DNA of 42,608 bases from a virus, in the IMG/VR virus record IMGVR_UViG_3300050821_001772, positions 1-42,608 of that record; one strand, given 5' to 3'. The position numbers and the translations under genes are program-made. This document shows, piece by piece, positions 7,495 to 15,690 of this stretch. The notes under the pieces are model-generated. The model searched no databases. It was not told the origin of the DNA and saw nothing but the letters and a program-made list of their open reading frames with translations. The first letter of the stretch is position 1; each line of letters opens with the position of its first letter.

Positions 7495-8409
7495 CTAGAA
7501 GCGCTTGCCGTCCACCCATATCTCATGCGACGGCGGCTGGTATTCTTGGCCGCGCAGCACCTGCGTCTTTTCCTGCACGGTAAATTCCGCGCCGGTCGAG
7601 TCGATGAGGCGTTGCGTGCCTTTCTGGATCGAGTTGAGGATGCCGCGCGCTTCGCCGAGCCACTTCACGCCGTTACCGTCGCTGCCGAACTCCTCGTAGT
7701 CGATGTATCCGGCCGCCAGCATGTATGCGCAGCGGGTGATCAAGAACGGCACCTCGGGCGCGTCGACGCTGTTAGTGAGCGGCAGGACGTAGCGGTTCAG
7801 CAGGTAGCTGTTGACTTCGTTCTCCGCCTGCTTGCGCTTGTCCTCGACCTTGCCGTCGTCGTAGTACGGGTTCTGCGTGATGCCGGCCTGCTTTCGTATC
7901 TGGTAGAGGCTGCAGTACCGGGTGCTCTCGTCGGCCAGCACCTCGTTGGCGTCGGCGATGTTGCTCTCGGTCGAAGTGGTGCTGTTCCAGTACGTCGACT
8001 TGAAATAAATATATCCCTCGCCGCCGGTGTATTCGATGCTCGTGCCTTGCGGGTCGTCAACACCGATCGCTGCGGGGCTTCCGTATGCGGTGAGCTCGGT
8101 GTACGCGCCGCCGGAGGTGAGGCTGCCGTAGAACTTGCGCTCGTTGTATCGGTAGAAAACGATCGGGTCGTCAGCGGAGTGCGCCTGCGCCAAGGTCGCG
8201 GTGACGTGGTTCGCGTCCGCGATCGCGGTGATCTGCACGAGCTCCGCTTGGTCGCTGCCCTCGGCCCCGATGACGATGTAGTCGTCGACGTTGAAGCCGG
8301 CGCTGTTGTCGACGGGGATGCTCACGGCGCTTCCGGCCGCGACGCCTGCAGTCAGCGTCGCGCGCTGCCCTTTGATAAAGTCCTCGGTTGGTGCGTAGAG
8401 GATTTTCAT
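7495..8409 (-). CDS. Head-tail connector/adaptor protein (DUF1320/gp6-like C-terminal domain)
   Basis: This is a 304-residue protein from ATG 8409 (MKILYAPTEDFIKG). The N-terminal half is a beta domain (AGSAVSIPVDNSAGF, YIVIGAEGSDQAELVQI) of the kind that reads 'g...s...G.yv.iG.eg.e.a..v.'. The C-terminal half (QAENEVNSYLLNRYVLPL, then VPFLITRCAYMLAAGYIDYE) resembles the DUF1320/gp6-like adaptor that sits under the portal. Residues between may be surface-exposed. The gene begins inside the tail of the repeat-protein gene, and TATAAT lies 9 bases upstream. Fusion of a beta domain to the adaptor is unusual. Confidence 0.75.
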   Translation of the reverse strand: MKILYAPTEDFIKGQRATLTAGVAAGSAVSIPVDNSAGFNVDDYIVIGAEGSDQAELVQITAIADANHVTATLAQAHSADDPIVFYRYNERKFYGSLTSGGAYTELTAYGSPAAIGVDDPQGTSIEYTGGEGYIYFKSTYWNSTTSTESNIADANEVLADESTRYCSLYQIRKQAGITQNPYYDDGKVEDKRKQAENEVNSYLLNRYVLPLTNSVDAPEVPFLITRCAYMLAAGYIDYEEFGSDGNGVKWLGEARGILNSIQKGTQRLIDSTGAEFTVQEKTQVLRGQEYQPPSHEIWVDGKRF

Positions 8410-8418
8410 GTTGATTTT

Positions 8419-8424
8419 ATTATA
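8419..8424 (-). promoter_or_regulatory. TATAAT box 9 nt upstream of ATG
   Basis: Minus strand: TATAAT, AAAATCAAC, then ATG at 8409. The box contains the TAA stop of the repeat-protein gene. Confidence 0.4.
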
Positions 8425-11400
8425 GCACCGTTCGCTCCGCGTCTCGCGTGTCAAGGGTGGATGTCGGCTTGGTCGTCAGCGGCAGGTCGACGCGCTCCGT
8501 CGTGGTGAGGGAGCGCCCGATCTCCGGCCGAGGCGTGTCGAGTCCGGTGCGGTTCGGCGTGTTGGTAAGGACGTAGTGCTCGCCGCCTTGCGGGACTGGT
8601 GCCCCGATACAGGCGTTGCCGACAATCGCCTGCTGCGTCGTCACTTGGATGCGAGCCGTCGCCGTCTGCGTGCGGGTCGTCACGACAATGAGCTCAGCCG
8701 TGCCGGTCTCGGTTTTGAGGGTCGTCGCGCTCACTCGAGCCGTGCCGGTCTCGGTCTTAGTCCTCGTCTGCTGGATCCGCGACTCGCCCGATTCAGTGCG
8801 GGTCGTCGTGACGCCGATTCTTGCCGTGCCGCTCTCCGTCCGGTCCACGGTGACCGTCAGTCGGGCAGTTCCTGCCTCGGTTTTGGTCGTTTTTGCGGTT
8901 ATACGCGCCGTGGCGCTCTCTGTGTGCGTTGAGGTGGTCGTGACCCTCGAGACGCCTGTTTCGGTGCGTGTGGTCGTGATTTGGATGCGGGAGACGCCTG
9001 TTTCGGTTCGATCCTCGGTCACCTGCACACGCGCAGTGCCGGTTTCCGTCCGATCTGCCGTCACAGTCACACGTGAAACGCCCGACTCGGTCTGCAGTGT
9101 GGTCACCTGCACCCGTGCCGTCCCCGACTCTGTTTTGAGGGTTGTAGCCGTGATTCGGGCGGTTGCGGACTCGGTGCGCGTCGTGGTGGCTGTTACACGG
9201 GAAACACCGCTCTGCGTGCGGGTGGTCGTCGCTGTGATCCGCGCGGTGCCTGCCTCGATCTGCGGAGTCGTCGCGGTGAGGCGTGCCACGCCGGACTCGG
9301 TTTTGGTAGACGTCACCGTCACCCGCGCCACGCCACTCTCAGTGCGAGTGCTCGTTATCAAAATGCGGGCAGTCGCGGACTCCGTCTGTATTGATGTCTT
9401 TTGGATGCGCGCGGTCGCGCTCTCCGTCCGAGTGCTTGTGCCGGCAAGGTTCGCCACTCCGCTTTCGGTCTGGGACGTCGTCACCGTGATTCGTGCGGTT
9501 CCGCTTTCCGTCCGCAGCGTGCCGATCGCAAGCCGCGCAATACCGCTTTCGGTTTTGGTCGAGGTGATCTGGATGCGTGCCACGCCGGACTCCGTCTGCA
9601 CGGTGGTGTTCAGCACGCTCGCGGTTCCGCTCTCCGTCTGAGTGGTGGTAGCCGTAATGCGCGCAGTGCCGCTCTCCGTTTTATCGGTCGTCGCGGTGAT
9701 CCTCGAGACACCAGACTCCGTCTTTGTGTCGGTGATCTGGATGCGCGCGGTGCCTGTCTCGGTGCGCAGCGTGTTCTCGTCGATCGCCGCGCTGCCGCTC
9801 ATCGTCTGCGTCGTGGTCGCTGTTATTCTCGCGGTGGCGCTCTCGGTCTTAGGAGTGGTGACGCTGATTCGGGATACTGCGCTCTCTGTTTTGGTGGTCA
9901 CGATCGAAACCCGAGCAACGCCGGTTTCGGTCTTTGTTGTCGTCACTTGGATGCGGGCAGTGCCCGACTCGGTCTGCGTGGTCGTGCCTTTGATGTCGGC
10001 GGTGCCCGATTCCGTCTGGAGCGTCGTTGCCGTCACGCGTGCCGTGGCGCTCTCCGTCTTTGTCGTCGTCGCAGTAATGCGGCTCACGCCGCTCATCGTC
10101 CGCAGAGTGTTCTCGCCAATGCGTGCTACCCCGCTTTCGGTCTGCAGCGTAGTGCCGAGGATGTCGGCGGTTCCGGTCTCTGTCTTTGTCGTGGTGGCGG
10201 TGATCCGCGCGGTCGCGCTCTCGGTTTTCAGCGTCGTTGCAGTCACCCGTGCGACTCCGGATTCCGTCTTGGTGGTCGTGACCGTTATGCGAGCAGTGCC
10301 GCTCTCGGTCTGGTCGGTCGTGTTTTTGATGTTCGCAACGCCCGACTCCGTCTTGGTGGTGGTCGCGGTCACTCTCGAGACGCCGCTTTCGGTTTGAGTG
10401 GTGGTGGCCGTGATCCTCGCTACTCCGGACTCGGTCTTTGTCGTCTGCGTGCTGCCGCTTGCAATGTTGGCGACGCCGCTTTCGGTCTTTACGGTCGTTG
10501 CGGTTATTCTCGTCACCGCGCTCATCGTCTGGCTGGTTACGTGCGTGATCCTCGCGGTGCCGGTGAAGCTCGGAGTGGTGTAGTACACCGTCACCTTGAT
10601 ATAAAAGACGTTCGCTAGAGCGAAGAAGTCGACCTCGGCGGCGAGGTTCGCGGAATATGCCACGCCGAAGTTGCCGGCGTTGATGTCGCTCGGTCCCCAT
10701 GTTTGGCCCCAGAGGTCGGAGGAGCTGCCGAATGTTGCGACGGTCGGGGAGCTCGGGTACGCAGCGCCAGCCGACTTGTCGGTGCCGCCGACGACTCCGG
10801 CTTTCATCAGTTTTACGGAGTTGTCGGTCGCCGATCCTGAGACGCCGTTCGGGTCTTGCTGCTTTATAGATACGACGATGCCGTTGATGGTCGCGTTGCT
10901 CGGGATGGCGAATCCATACCCCCAGCCTTCGAGATATTCCGACGTTTGATTGGTGGAGTGTGAGTTCGATGAGGCCTGCGCGAAGTTGGTGTTGTCGCTC
11001 TCGATGTCCGTCGGGTTCGACCACGTTCGAGTGCCGATCGATGAGTCGTTGGTCGCGGAGGTGGGGAGTACCGGCCCGACCGAGGTGGTGACACCGTCGG
11101 TGTTGTCAGTCCTTTGGATGCGTGCCACGCCGCTCTCGGTTTGCGTCGTGGTCGTCACCGCAATGTGCGCGACGCCGGTCATCGTCTTGATCGTCTGCGT
11201 GTCGAAGGTGAGCGCCTGCGGGACGCTTATGTAGGACGCTGCGCTCGACGCTGCGGATCCGTTGGTCGGGTCGGTCGTGCCGTTCCAGTAAAAGTCGACG
11301 GTGCGAGTCGTGGTGCCAGTCTGCGTGCCTCTGCCCCACACTTCGACGACGAGCTGGTCTCCCTCGACAGAGGTAACGCTTGATCCCGAAACCGTCACGA

Positions 11401-11824
11401 CGATGCCTGTTTCTGCGGTTCCGAATGCGGTCCCGAGCGCGGTCGTCGCGTCGTATATATATCCGCGCACGGTGCCGTTGGGCTTGACGACGTAAATGGA
11501 GCAGCCGAGGGAGTAGTTTGCCGCCGTGTTGTTTTCGTTTGCGGCAAAGGCGAGCGTCCACGTCTGCGCGGTGATCGTCTGTGCTTTCAGCGGCTCGCTC
11601 ACCCACGTGTTCGAGCGCATCGACGTCAGCGTCGCTACGGTTCCGGTTTTGCCGTTGTTGGTCTTTTGCGTCGAGCTTGCCGACGATCCCATGTCGAGCA
11701 CGCCCGGGGGCACCGAGCTGCTCTTGTCGCTTCCGGCCGGCCATGCAGCAGAAAGACTCCCTGCCGCCAATGCCGACGGGGAGGTTATGTTCGTCGTGTT
11801 GAGAAGGTAAAGTTTTGTTGCCAT
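8420..11824 (-). CDS. Giant repeat protein: N-terminal virion domains plus ~46 tandem 14-residue repeats
   Basis: This 1134-residue protein has four parts. Residues 1-~210 form a beta domain starting MATKLYLLNTTNITSPSAL. One or two isolated repeats follow. Residues ~245-405 form a beta-sandwich/lectin-like module (EGWGYGFAIPSNATINGIVV, then SDLWGQTWGPSDINAGNFGV) common in phage structural proteins. Next come about 46 repeats of consensus TARITATTTKTESG, only one of them irregular (17 residues). A 65-residue tail ends TLDTRDAERTVL. Alternating Thr/Val/Ile in each repeat suggests stacked short beta strands, i.e. a long fibrous stalk. It has no cysteine-rich or catalytic motif. It sits among head decoration and connector genes rather than with the tail, so a head or neck fibre is plausible. 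The function is unknown. Confidence 0.85.
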   Translation of the reverse strand: MATKLYLLNTTNITSPSALAAGSLSAAWPAGSDKSSSVPPGVLDMGSSASSTQKTNNGKTGTVATLTSMRSNTWVSEPLKAQTITAQTWTLAFAANENNTAANYSLGCSIYVVKPNGTVRGYIYDATTALGTAFGTAETGIVVTVSGSSVTSVEGDQLVVEVWGRGTQTGTTTRTVDFYWNGTTDPTNGSAASSAASYISVPQALTFDTQTIKTMTGVAHIAVTTTTQTESGVARIQRTDNTDGVTTSVGPVLPTSATNDSSIGTRTWSNPTDIESDNTNFAQASSNSHSTNQTSEYLEGWGYGFAIPSNATINGIVVSIKQQDPNGVSGSATDNSVKLMKAGVVGGTDKSAGAAYPSSPTVATFGSSSDLWGQTWGPSDINAGNFGVAYSANLAAEVDFFALANVFYIKVTVYYTTPSFTGTARITHVTSQTMSAVTRITATTVKTESGVANIASGSTQTTKTESGVARITATTTQTESGVSRVTATTTKTESGVANIKNTTDQTESGTARITVTTTKTESGVARVTATTLKTESATARITATTTKTETGTADILGTTLQTESGVARIGENTLRTMSGVSRITATTTKTESATARVTATTLQTESGTADIKGTTTQTESGTARIQVTTTKTETGVARVSIVTTKTESAVSRISVTTPKTESATARITATTTQTMSGSAAIDENTLRTETGTARIQITDTKTESGVSRITATTDKTESGTARITATTTQTESGTASVLNTTVQTESGVARIQITSTKTESGIARLAIGTLRTESGTARITVTTSQTESGVANLAGTSTRTESATARIQKTSIQTESATARILITSTRTESGVARVTVTSTKTESGVARLTATTPQIEAGTARITATTTRTQSGVSRVTATTTRTESATARITATTLKTESGTARVQVTTLQTESGVSRVTVTADRTETGTARVQVTEDRTETGVSRIQITTTRTETGVSRVTTTSTHTESATARITAKTTKTEAGTARLTVTVDRTESGTARIGVTTTRTESGESRIQQTRTKTETGTARVSATTLKTETGTAELIVVTTRTQTATARIQVTTQQAIVGNACIGAPVPQGGEHYVLTNTPNRTGLDTPRPEIGRSLTTTERVDLPLTTKPTSTLDTRDAERTVL
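8618..10558 (-). repeat. Tandem 42-bp coding repeats (14 residues each, ~46 units)
   Basis: The region encodes about 46 consecutive units of the pattern [TV]-[AS]-R-[IV]-x-[AV]-T-T-x-[KQR]-T-E-[ST]-[GA]. The first unit reads TARITHVTSQTMSA and the last full one TARIQVTTQQAIVG. Units are diverged at the DNA level but strongly conserved at R, I/V, T-E-S and G, which points to protein-level selection. Unit 3 carries three extra residues. Boundaries were counted by eye and are good to within a unit. Confidence 0.9.
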
Positions 11825-11882
11825 AGAGCTTGAATGCTCCCGGCGACTCGCGCGGCGGTGGAATCCGCCTTATTGCGCGTCG

Positions 11883-12305
11883 TTAGGTGAAGTGAATGAG
11901 GCGCTGGACGTTCTTGCCGTTGACGTTGGCCTGCCAGCCGAGGTCGTAGCGGACATTGTGCCCGAGCTCTACGCCGTCCATCATCCGAATTTCGTGCGAG
12001 TGCCGGCGCCAGAATACAATCTCGCGCGTTGCGCCGGCGAGGTTCTGCGCCTCGTTCGGATCGAGGCCGTCGCTCACGGCGAAGACCACTCCGTTGTGCT
12101 CGAAGTGGCCGTCGGTGAGGTCTACTGCGTATGTTTGCTCCCCTTCCGTGAGCTCAAACCGGACGAGGGGTGTCTGCTTTGCTTTTGCGAGCACGTCGAA
12201 GAAGGCGCTGCGCTTGTCCGGCTCGAGGACCGATTGGTCCTCGAGCGTTTGGACGAGCTTGCTGCCATCGGCGAACGTTGCTGTGAAGAGGTATTTTAGC
12301 GGCAT
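11883..12305 (-). CDS. Virion-associated protein, unknown
   Basis: This is a 140-residue protein from ATG 12305 (MPLKYLFTATFADGSKLVQT). The frame is open further upstream, but that part overlaps the 12335-12541 gene and reads like noise. The sequence is beta-rich, with TYAVDLTDGHFEHNGVVFAV and FWRRHSHEIRMMDGVELGHN. I do not recognise a family. Its place between head and connector genes, next to other beta-rich proteins, suggests a virion or assembly protein. A 58-base non-coding gap separates it from the repeat-protein gene. Confidence 0.65.
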   Translation of the reverse strand: MPLKYLFTATFADGSKLVQTLEDQSVLEPDKRSAFFDVLAKAKQTPLVRFELTEGEQTYAVDLTDGHFEHNGVVFAVSDGLDPNEAQNLAGATREIVFWRRHSHEIRMMDGVELGHNVRYDLGWQANVNGKNVQRLIHFT

Positions 12306-12334
12306 GGAATTGCTGCGGTTAGCTGGTAGCGAGG

Positions 12335-12541
12335 CTAGACGGATCCGCCCTGCGCAGGCCACGGGAACTTCGTGAAGCGCTTTGAGGTCGCGCATTCCAC
12401 GAGCAGGTCGCCGTTGTGGTCGACGTTGTACGTGATCTCGCCGTCGGTCTCCTCGTTGTAGTCAGCGAGGAATGCCGGCGCTTTCTCCTCGGGGTGTGCC
12501 GCGAGGTAGGCGTCGAACTGTTCTTTTGTGATCGGTGTCAT
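12335..12541 (-). CDS. Small acidic protein, unknown
   Basis: This 68-residue protein starts MTPITKEQFDAYLAAHPEEK. A short helical region (residues 5-30) precedes a beta hairpin-like part (DGEITYNVDHNGDLLVECAT). It starts three bases after the stop of the 12544-13083 gene and is probably translationally coupled to it. It lies in the block of virion-type proteins. No known family. Confidence 0.6.
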   Translation of the reverse strand: MTPITKEQFDAYLAAHPEEKAPAFLADYNEETDGEITYNVDHNGDLLVECATSKRFTKFPWPAQGGSV

Positions 12542-12543
12542 GG

Positions 12544-13083
12544 TTAGTTTTCGTTATATTGCAGCGTGAGCGTAATCGAGGCGATGTCGCCCGGCGATGC
12601 GCTGGAGCTGGTCTGGAGCTGGGTAATGAGCCACTGCGTCGCGCTCGGGTTGGTCGTCGTGGACGACGTCGGCGAGCCGGTCGAAGGGTTCGTGTTGTTG
12701 GCGAAGAGCACCGTCGCGCCCGATCCGATCGCCACTGCGGTCGTGTAGTCGGTCGAGCCCGAGATTGCCGTCGTCGCGGGCGTGGTGTACGTCGTGCTGA
12801 CGTTGCCCTTCAGCGTCAAGCCCGTTGCGAGTGCTCCGGAGGGTGCCGTGTGCGGCGACCAGAGTCCGGCGCTGATCGAGTTGAACGTGCCGGAGAAGTA
12901 GCCGTATTGGTACTTGGCGTAGCTGTTGTTGCCTGCCGTGATCGGGTACGAGCTGTACGCGGTCGTCGCATCGTCGAGGTTTTTCCAGTTGCACGTCGTC
13001 ACCGTCGTGTTGGTGGTGGTGCCGCGGGCGGGCGAGCCGCTCGATGCACCGTTGTCCTCTGCGAAGTTGAATGTTGCGGCCAT
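12544..13083 (-). CDS. Beta-rich virion protein (decoration/fibre-like)
   Basis: This 179-residue protein starts MAATFNFAEDNGASSGSPAR and is very rich in S, T, G, N and aromatic residues (AGNNSYAKYQYGYFSGTFNS). The middle has LATGLTLKGNVSTTYTTPAT and the end QLQTSSSASPGDIASITLTL. Such 'fa..nG...........tn.nwk' starts followed by 'w.i.tl.t......p.....Tl.lqydE' ends are common in capsid-associated phage proteins that I cannot name precisely. It has no signal peptide, unlike its upstream neighbour. A TATAAT lies 20 bases before its ATG. Confidence 0.7.
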   Translation of the reverse strand: MAATFNFAEDNGASSGSPARGTTTNTTVTTCNWKNLDDATTAYSSYPITAGNNSYAKYQYGYFSGTFNSISAGLWSPHTAPSGALATGLTLKGNVSTTYTTPATTAISGSTDYTTAVAIGSGATVLFANNTNPSTGSPTSSTTTNPSATQWLITQLQTSSSASPGDIASITLTLQYNEN

Positions 13084-13103
13084 GGTGGTTTTGGTTACTG
13101 ATA

Positions 13104-13109
13104 ATTATA
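13104..13109 (-). promoter_or_regulatory. TATAAT box 20 nt upstream of ATG
   Basis: This TATAAT lies in the 28-base gap between the TAG of the exported-protein gene and ATG 13083. With this spacing the transcript would carry a leader of about 13 bases and no Shine-Dalgarno site. Confidence 0.4.
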
Positions 13110-13111
13110 CA

Positions 13112-13678
13112 CTACTGCGTTTTAACGGGGATCACTTGTGCCCACACCGCTGCGTTTGCTCCGGTGAGAGTCAAGACGATGCGCACGTCCTTGGTCGGTA
13201 CCGGAACGCTCACGACGAAGTTGTCGAAGTTGGTCTTGCCGGTTCCGTCATAGGTCGTCGAAGCAGCAAGTACGCTGATCGAGTCGAGCGCGGGCGTCTG
13301 CGTCTGCGTCGTGGTCGAGTAGCCGCCCTGCGGCAGGAAGTCTTGGTACCAGTCGAGGCCGTCCTGCGAGTATTCGTACCCGATGTGCAGGTCGGCTGCC
13401 GTGGACGATCCCTGCAGCTGCACGAGGAGGTCGACAAAGTCGGCCTTCGGCGTGTTGCTGCTGTTGCTCGGAGTCGCCGTGGCGACGCTCGTGCTCGTCA
13501 GCGTGTTGAATACGAGGGTGGTCGTCGCGGTGCCCGGGGTCATGTACGCAGGCGTCGAGGTTGCCGTTGCCGTCTGGACCGTTCCCGAGAAGTAGCTGGC
13601 GGCAAACGCAACGCTCCCGAGGCTGATGCCTGCGAGGATCGCTGCGGTGACGGCTGCTATTTTGAGTTTGCGGTTCAT
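13112..13678 (-). CDS. Exported protein with Sec signal peptide in the virion gene block
   Basis: This 188-residue protein starts MNRKLKIAAVTAAILAGISL and continues GSVAFA-ASYFSG: a textbook signal peptide with basic start, hydrophobic core and AFA|A cleavage site near residue 26. The mature part is beta-rich with PAYMTPGTATTTLVFNTL and EYSQDGLDWYQDFLPQ, in which every strand is rich in T, S, V. A phage virion protein should not need export, so this protein may be placed on the host surface, or may be an exported form of a virion-type fold. The style resembles exported and phage proteins of Patescibacteria that I have seen, a weak hint only. It stops 28 bases before the next gene. Confidence 0.75.
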   Translation of the reverse strand: MNRKLKIAAVTAAILAGISLGSVAFAASYFSGTVQTATATSTPAYMTPGTATTTLVFNTLTSTSVATATPSNSSNTPKADFVDLLVQLQGSSTAADLHIGYEYSQDGLDWYQDFLPQGGYSTTTQTQTPALDSISVLAASTTYDGTGKTNFDNFVVSVPVPTKDVRIVLTLTGANAAVWAQVIPVKTQ

Positions 13679-13682
13679 ACGG

Positions 13683-14078
13683 TTAGAGGTTGTCGCCCTT
13701 ATCCTCTGGCGCTGGTGCCACGTCGCCGGTCCCGACTGCGGGCGCTTCCGCGCTGGTGTCAGTCGTTTCCTGCGGCTTTTCTGCGTCGGTCGTCTGGGCC
13801 TCGGGCGCCGGAGCAGTTTCGACAGGCTTATTCGGCGCTGCCTTGAACTTGTCCTCGGGCGCGGCTGCTGCGGGCGTGGCTTTCGACGCGTTCGTTGCGA
13901 CCTGCGACTTCACGATCTGCTCTGCTTCCTCGAGGGTTTTTGCGCCCTCTACGACGCGAAGCACGCCCATGTCGACAAGGCCTTGGAAGCCTTCGAGCGG
14001 TGCCTCGAAGAGCGAGCCTACTGCGAGGTCCTCGCCGTCGTGCCGGAGGTTTTTGAGTACGAGTAGTATTTTGTTCAT
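13683..14078 (-). CDS. Small head protein with P/A/E-rich tail
   Basis: In this 131-residue protein the first ~60 residues (MNKILLVLKNLRHDGEDLAV ... GLVDMGVLRVVEG) match the short 'g+.y..G..v.l....a..Lv..G.v' fold found in small phage head proteins such as DUF7210. The second half is a disordered alanine-, proline- and glutamate-rich tail (EDKFKAAPNKPVETAPAPEA). The gene lies between a capsid-associated gene and the exported protein. It probably has a head assembly or decoration role. Confidence 0.6.
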   Translation of the reverse strand: MNKILLVLKNLRHDGEDLAVGSLFEAPLEGFQGLVDMGVLRVVEGAKTLEEAEQIVKSQVATNASKATPAAAAPEDKFKAAPNKPVETAPAPEAQTTDAEKPQETTDTSAEAPAVGTGDVAPAPEDKGDNL

Positions 14079-14098
14079 GGTGTTTTTTCGTTTATGGC

Positions 14099-14650
14099 TT
14101 AGATGCCCTGCACGAATTGGACGTACAGAATAAGCTTGCCTGCGGTGAGCGCGTGGAGGCCGACCGTTGCGACGAGTTCCTTCTCTGCGGTAACCGGCCC
14201 GATGAAGGTCGCTGCCATGCGCGCGGCCGCCAGAAGGCCCGTGTCGCCTGCTACGGTCGCTTCCGCGGGGTTACCGGGGAGGCATCCGTGCATGCCGGCA
14301 GTCCACGGCGTCGAGGCGTCGCTGATTGCGATGCCGACGACGAGGTCGCCAGCGTTCACGAGCGAGAGGGCGACGGTTGCGAGGTTCGATCCGCCTGCGG
14401 TCGATGCGAAGGTCGTGACGACCTCGTACCATGCGGCAGTTACGATCGCTCCTTTCGGGATGTAGACGCCCATGCCGTGCGCTGCGGCCGTCTTGTTGGA
14501 GACACCCGAGCTGTCGTTGCCTGCAGTGTCAAAGATGCCGACCGCTACGCGGGGCATGAAAACGCCGGACTCCACTTTGGTTCCGTTGGCGTTGCGGCGG
14601 TACTTATAGTCGCCGCGGACCATTTTGATTCGTTGAATATCTTTTGCCAT
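14099..14650 (-). CDS. Head decoration / head-fibre-like protein
   Basis: This 183-residue protein is encoded directly downstream of the major capsid protein. After a charged start (MAKDIQRIKMVRGDYKYRRN) comes a beta domain: GVYIPKGAIVTAAWYEVVTT, then LATVALSLVNAGDLVVGIAI and KELVATVGLHALTAGKLILY. The pattern 'G..lPkgavv..v......T........l.vg........v........d' and '..v.l...g..lTaG+...~v.y' is typical of proteins annotated as head fibre or capsid decoration. A perfect hairpin separates it from the capsid gene and may lower its expression. Confidence 0.7.
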   Translation of the reverse strand: MAKDIQRIKMVRGDYKYRRNANGTKVESGVFMPRVAVGIFDTAGNDSSGVSNKTAAAHGMGVYIPKGAIVTAAWYEVVTTFASTAGGSNLATVALSLVNAGDLVVGIAISDASTPWTAGMHGCLPGNPAEATVAGDTGLLAAARMAATFIGPVTAEKELVATVGLHALTAGKLILYVQFVQGI

Positions 14651-14679
14651 GTTGATGTGCGGTTAGGTTTCGCCGCATG

Positions 14680-14701
14680 CCCCCGAGTGGTGACTCGGGG
14701 G
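14680..14701 (-). other. Perfect 9-bp hairpin downstream of the capsid gene
   Basis: CCCCCGAGT and ACTCGGGGG pair perfectly around a 4-base loop. No U-tract follows on the minus strand, so a classical terminator is unlikely. It may act as an RNA stability or attenuation element between capsid and decoration genes. Confidence 0.5.
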
Positions 14702-14721
14702 TGCTTTCGCGCGGCTAATGG

Positions 14722-15648
14722 TTAGGCTACTGCCGCTGCAATGAGGTAGCCCGCAGCTGCCGCAATGAGGAGCTGCACGTAGTTGTCGTTGCCGACGCGG
14801 ACGTACGTTCCTTCGCGGTCCTCCTCTCTCCAGCGCTTCGCTTGGCGGAGGCTGTAGGTGAAGGTGAGGCCGAGGGTGACCATGCGGAGGCGAATCTGCG
14901 GCGCGATGTACGCGACGAGCGCGTACTTGCCCCAGATGTAGCCGAGCGAGGTCGTCTGACCCTCTTTGGCGGTGTTGCTGCCGGCGTATCCGACGATCAC
15001 CTTGTCGACTTGGAAGATGCGCGCCAAGAGCTCAGGAGTGGCGATGCCGAGCTCCGAGTACTTGATGCGCTCAATGATCGCAGGGTGGTCGATGAGGACG
15101 TCGTACACCTGCTTGCCGAGCACGAGGGTGTTCGGGAGCTTGAAGGTGTTCTGGTGCACGCTGATGCGAGCCGTGCGGACGTCGCCGATCGGATCCGAGT
15201 TGTCGTAGTCACTCCACTGGGAAGTGCCGGACAGCGTCGTGTTGTTGGTGATATTGCTCGTGTTGAAGAGCAAGGTCGCCGCGTTCTGCTCGCGGTCGAG
15301 GAGCATTTTCTCCGTGATCGTCTCGACTTCGTCAACGAGCGGATTCAATGCTGCGTCCGCCTGATCCTGCACTTCGTCCGACACGAAGCCTTTCAGCGCG
15401 TGGTCGGTCGTTGCAAAGACGCCGGTCGGAGCGACACCGAAGTCGATCTCGTTAGCGGGAGCGCCGGCAGCACGATCGGTGCTGTCGATGCGGAGGTTGC
15501 TCTGGTCGTACACGTAGTACTTGCCCGTCTGCTTTGCTACTTTGAGCATCGGCAGGAGGACGTCCGCGATGAAGGTGTCGTTCGTGTACTTGATCGACAC
15601 GTTCGAGAGCGCGGGGTCGACGACTACGTCTCTTTCAGTTAAGGCCAT
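14722..15648 (-). CDS. Major capsid protein
   Basis: This 308-residue protein is placed after the protease-scaffold and DUF2190 genes. The N-terminus (MALTERDVVVDPALSNVSIK ... FIADVLLPMLKVAKQTGKYYVY) is the classic start of a group of HK97-fold capsid proteins: 'dp.Ltn.s..Y.n..fia..l.P...v....g+yy.y'. DHALKGFVSDEVQDQADAAL and NPLVDEVETITEKMLLDREQ form the spine region. PNTLVLGKQVYDVLIDHPAI, SLGYIWGKYALVAYIAP and YVRVGNDNYVQLLI complete it. It forms the capsid shell. It probably needs no cleavage of a long N-arm, but the adjacent protease leaves this open. Confidence 0.92.
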   Translation of the reverse strand: MALTERDVVVDPALSNVSIKYTNDTFIADVLLPMLKVAKQTGKYYVYDQSNLRIDSTDRAAGAPANEIDFGVAPTGVFATTDHALKGFVSDEVQDQADAALNPLVDEVETITEKMLLDREQNAATLLFNTSNITNNTTLSGTSQWSDYDNSDPIGDVRTARISVHQNTFKLPNTLVLGKQVYDVLIDHPAIIERIKYSELGIATPELLARIFQVDKVIVGYAGSNTAKEGQTTSLGYIWGKYALVAYIAPQIRLRMVTLGLTFTYSLRQAKRWREEDREGTYVRVGNDNYVQLLIAAAAGYLIAAAVA

Positions 15649-15690
15649 GGTAGTTTTTTAAGTTAATAGGTTTCTAAAAATTGGTAAGGC

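Noticed and set aside
8419-8454. TTGACA upstream of the TATAAT before the connector gene
   Set aside because: The spacing is 24 bases, too long for a sigma-70 promoter; only the -10-like box was kept.
8618-10558. Regular repeats that could be mistaken for a CRISPR array
   Set aside because: There are no unique spacers; the 42-bp units are in one open frame and conserved at protein level.
14680-14701. Hairpin after the capsid gene as a terminator
   Set aside because: No U-tract follows on the minus strand, and the downstream genes need expression.
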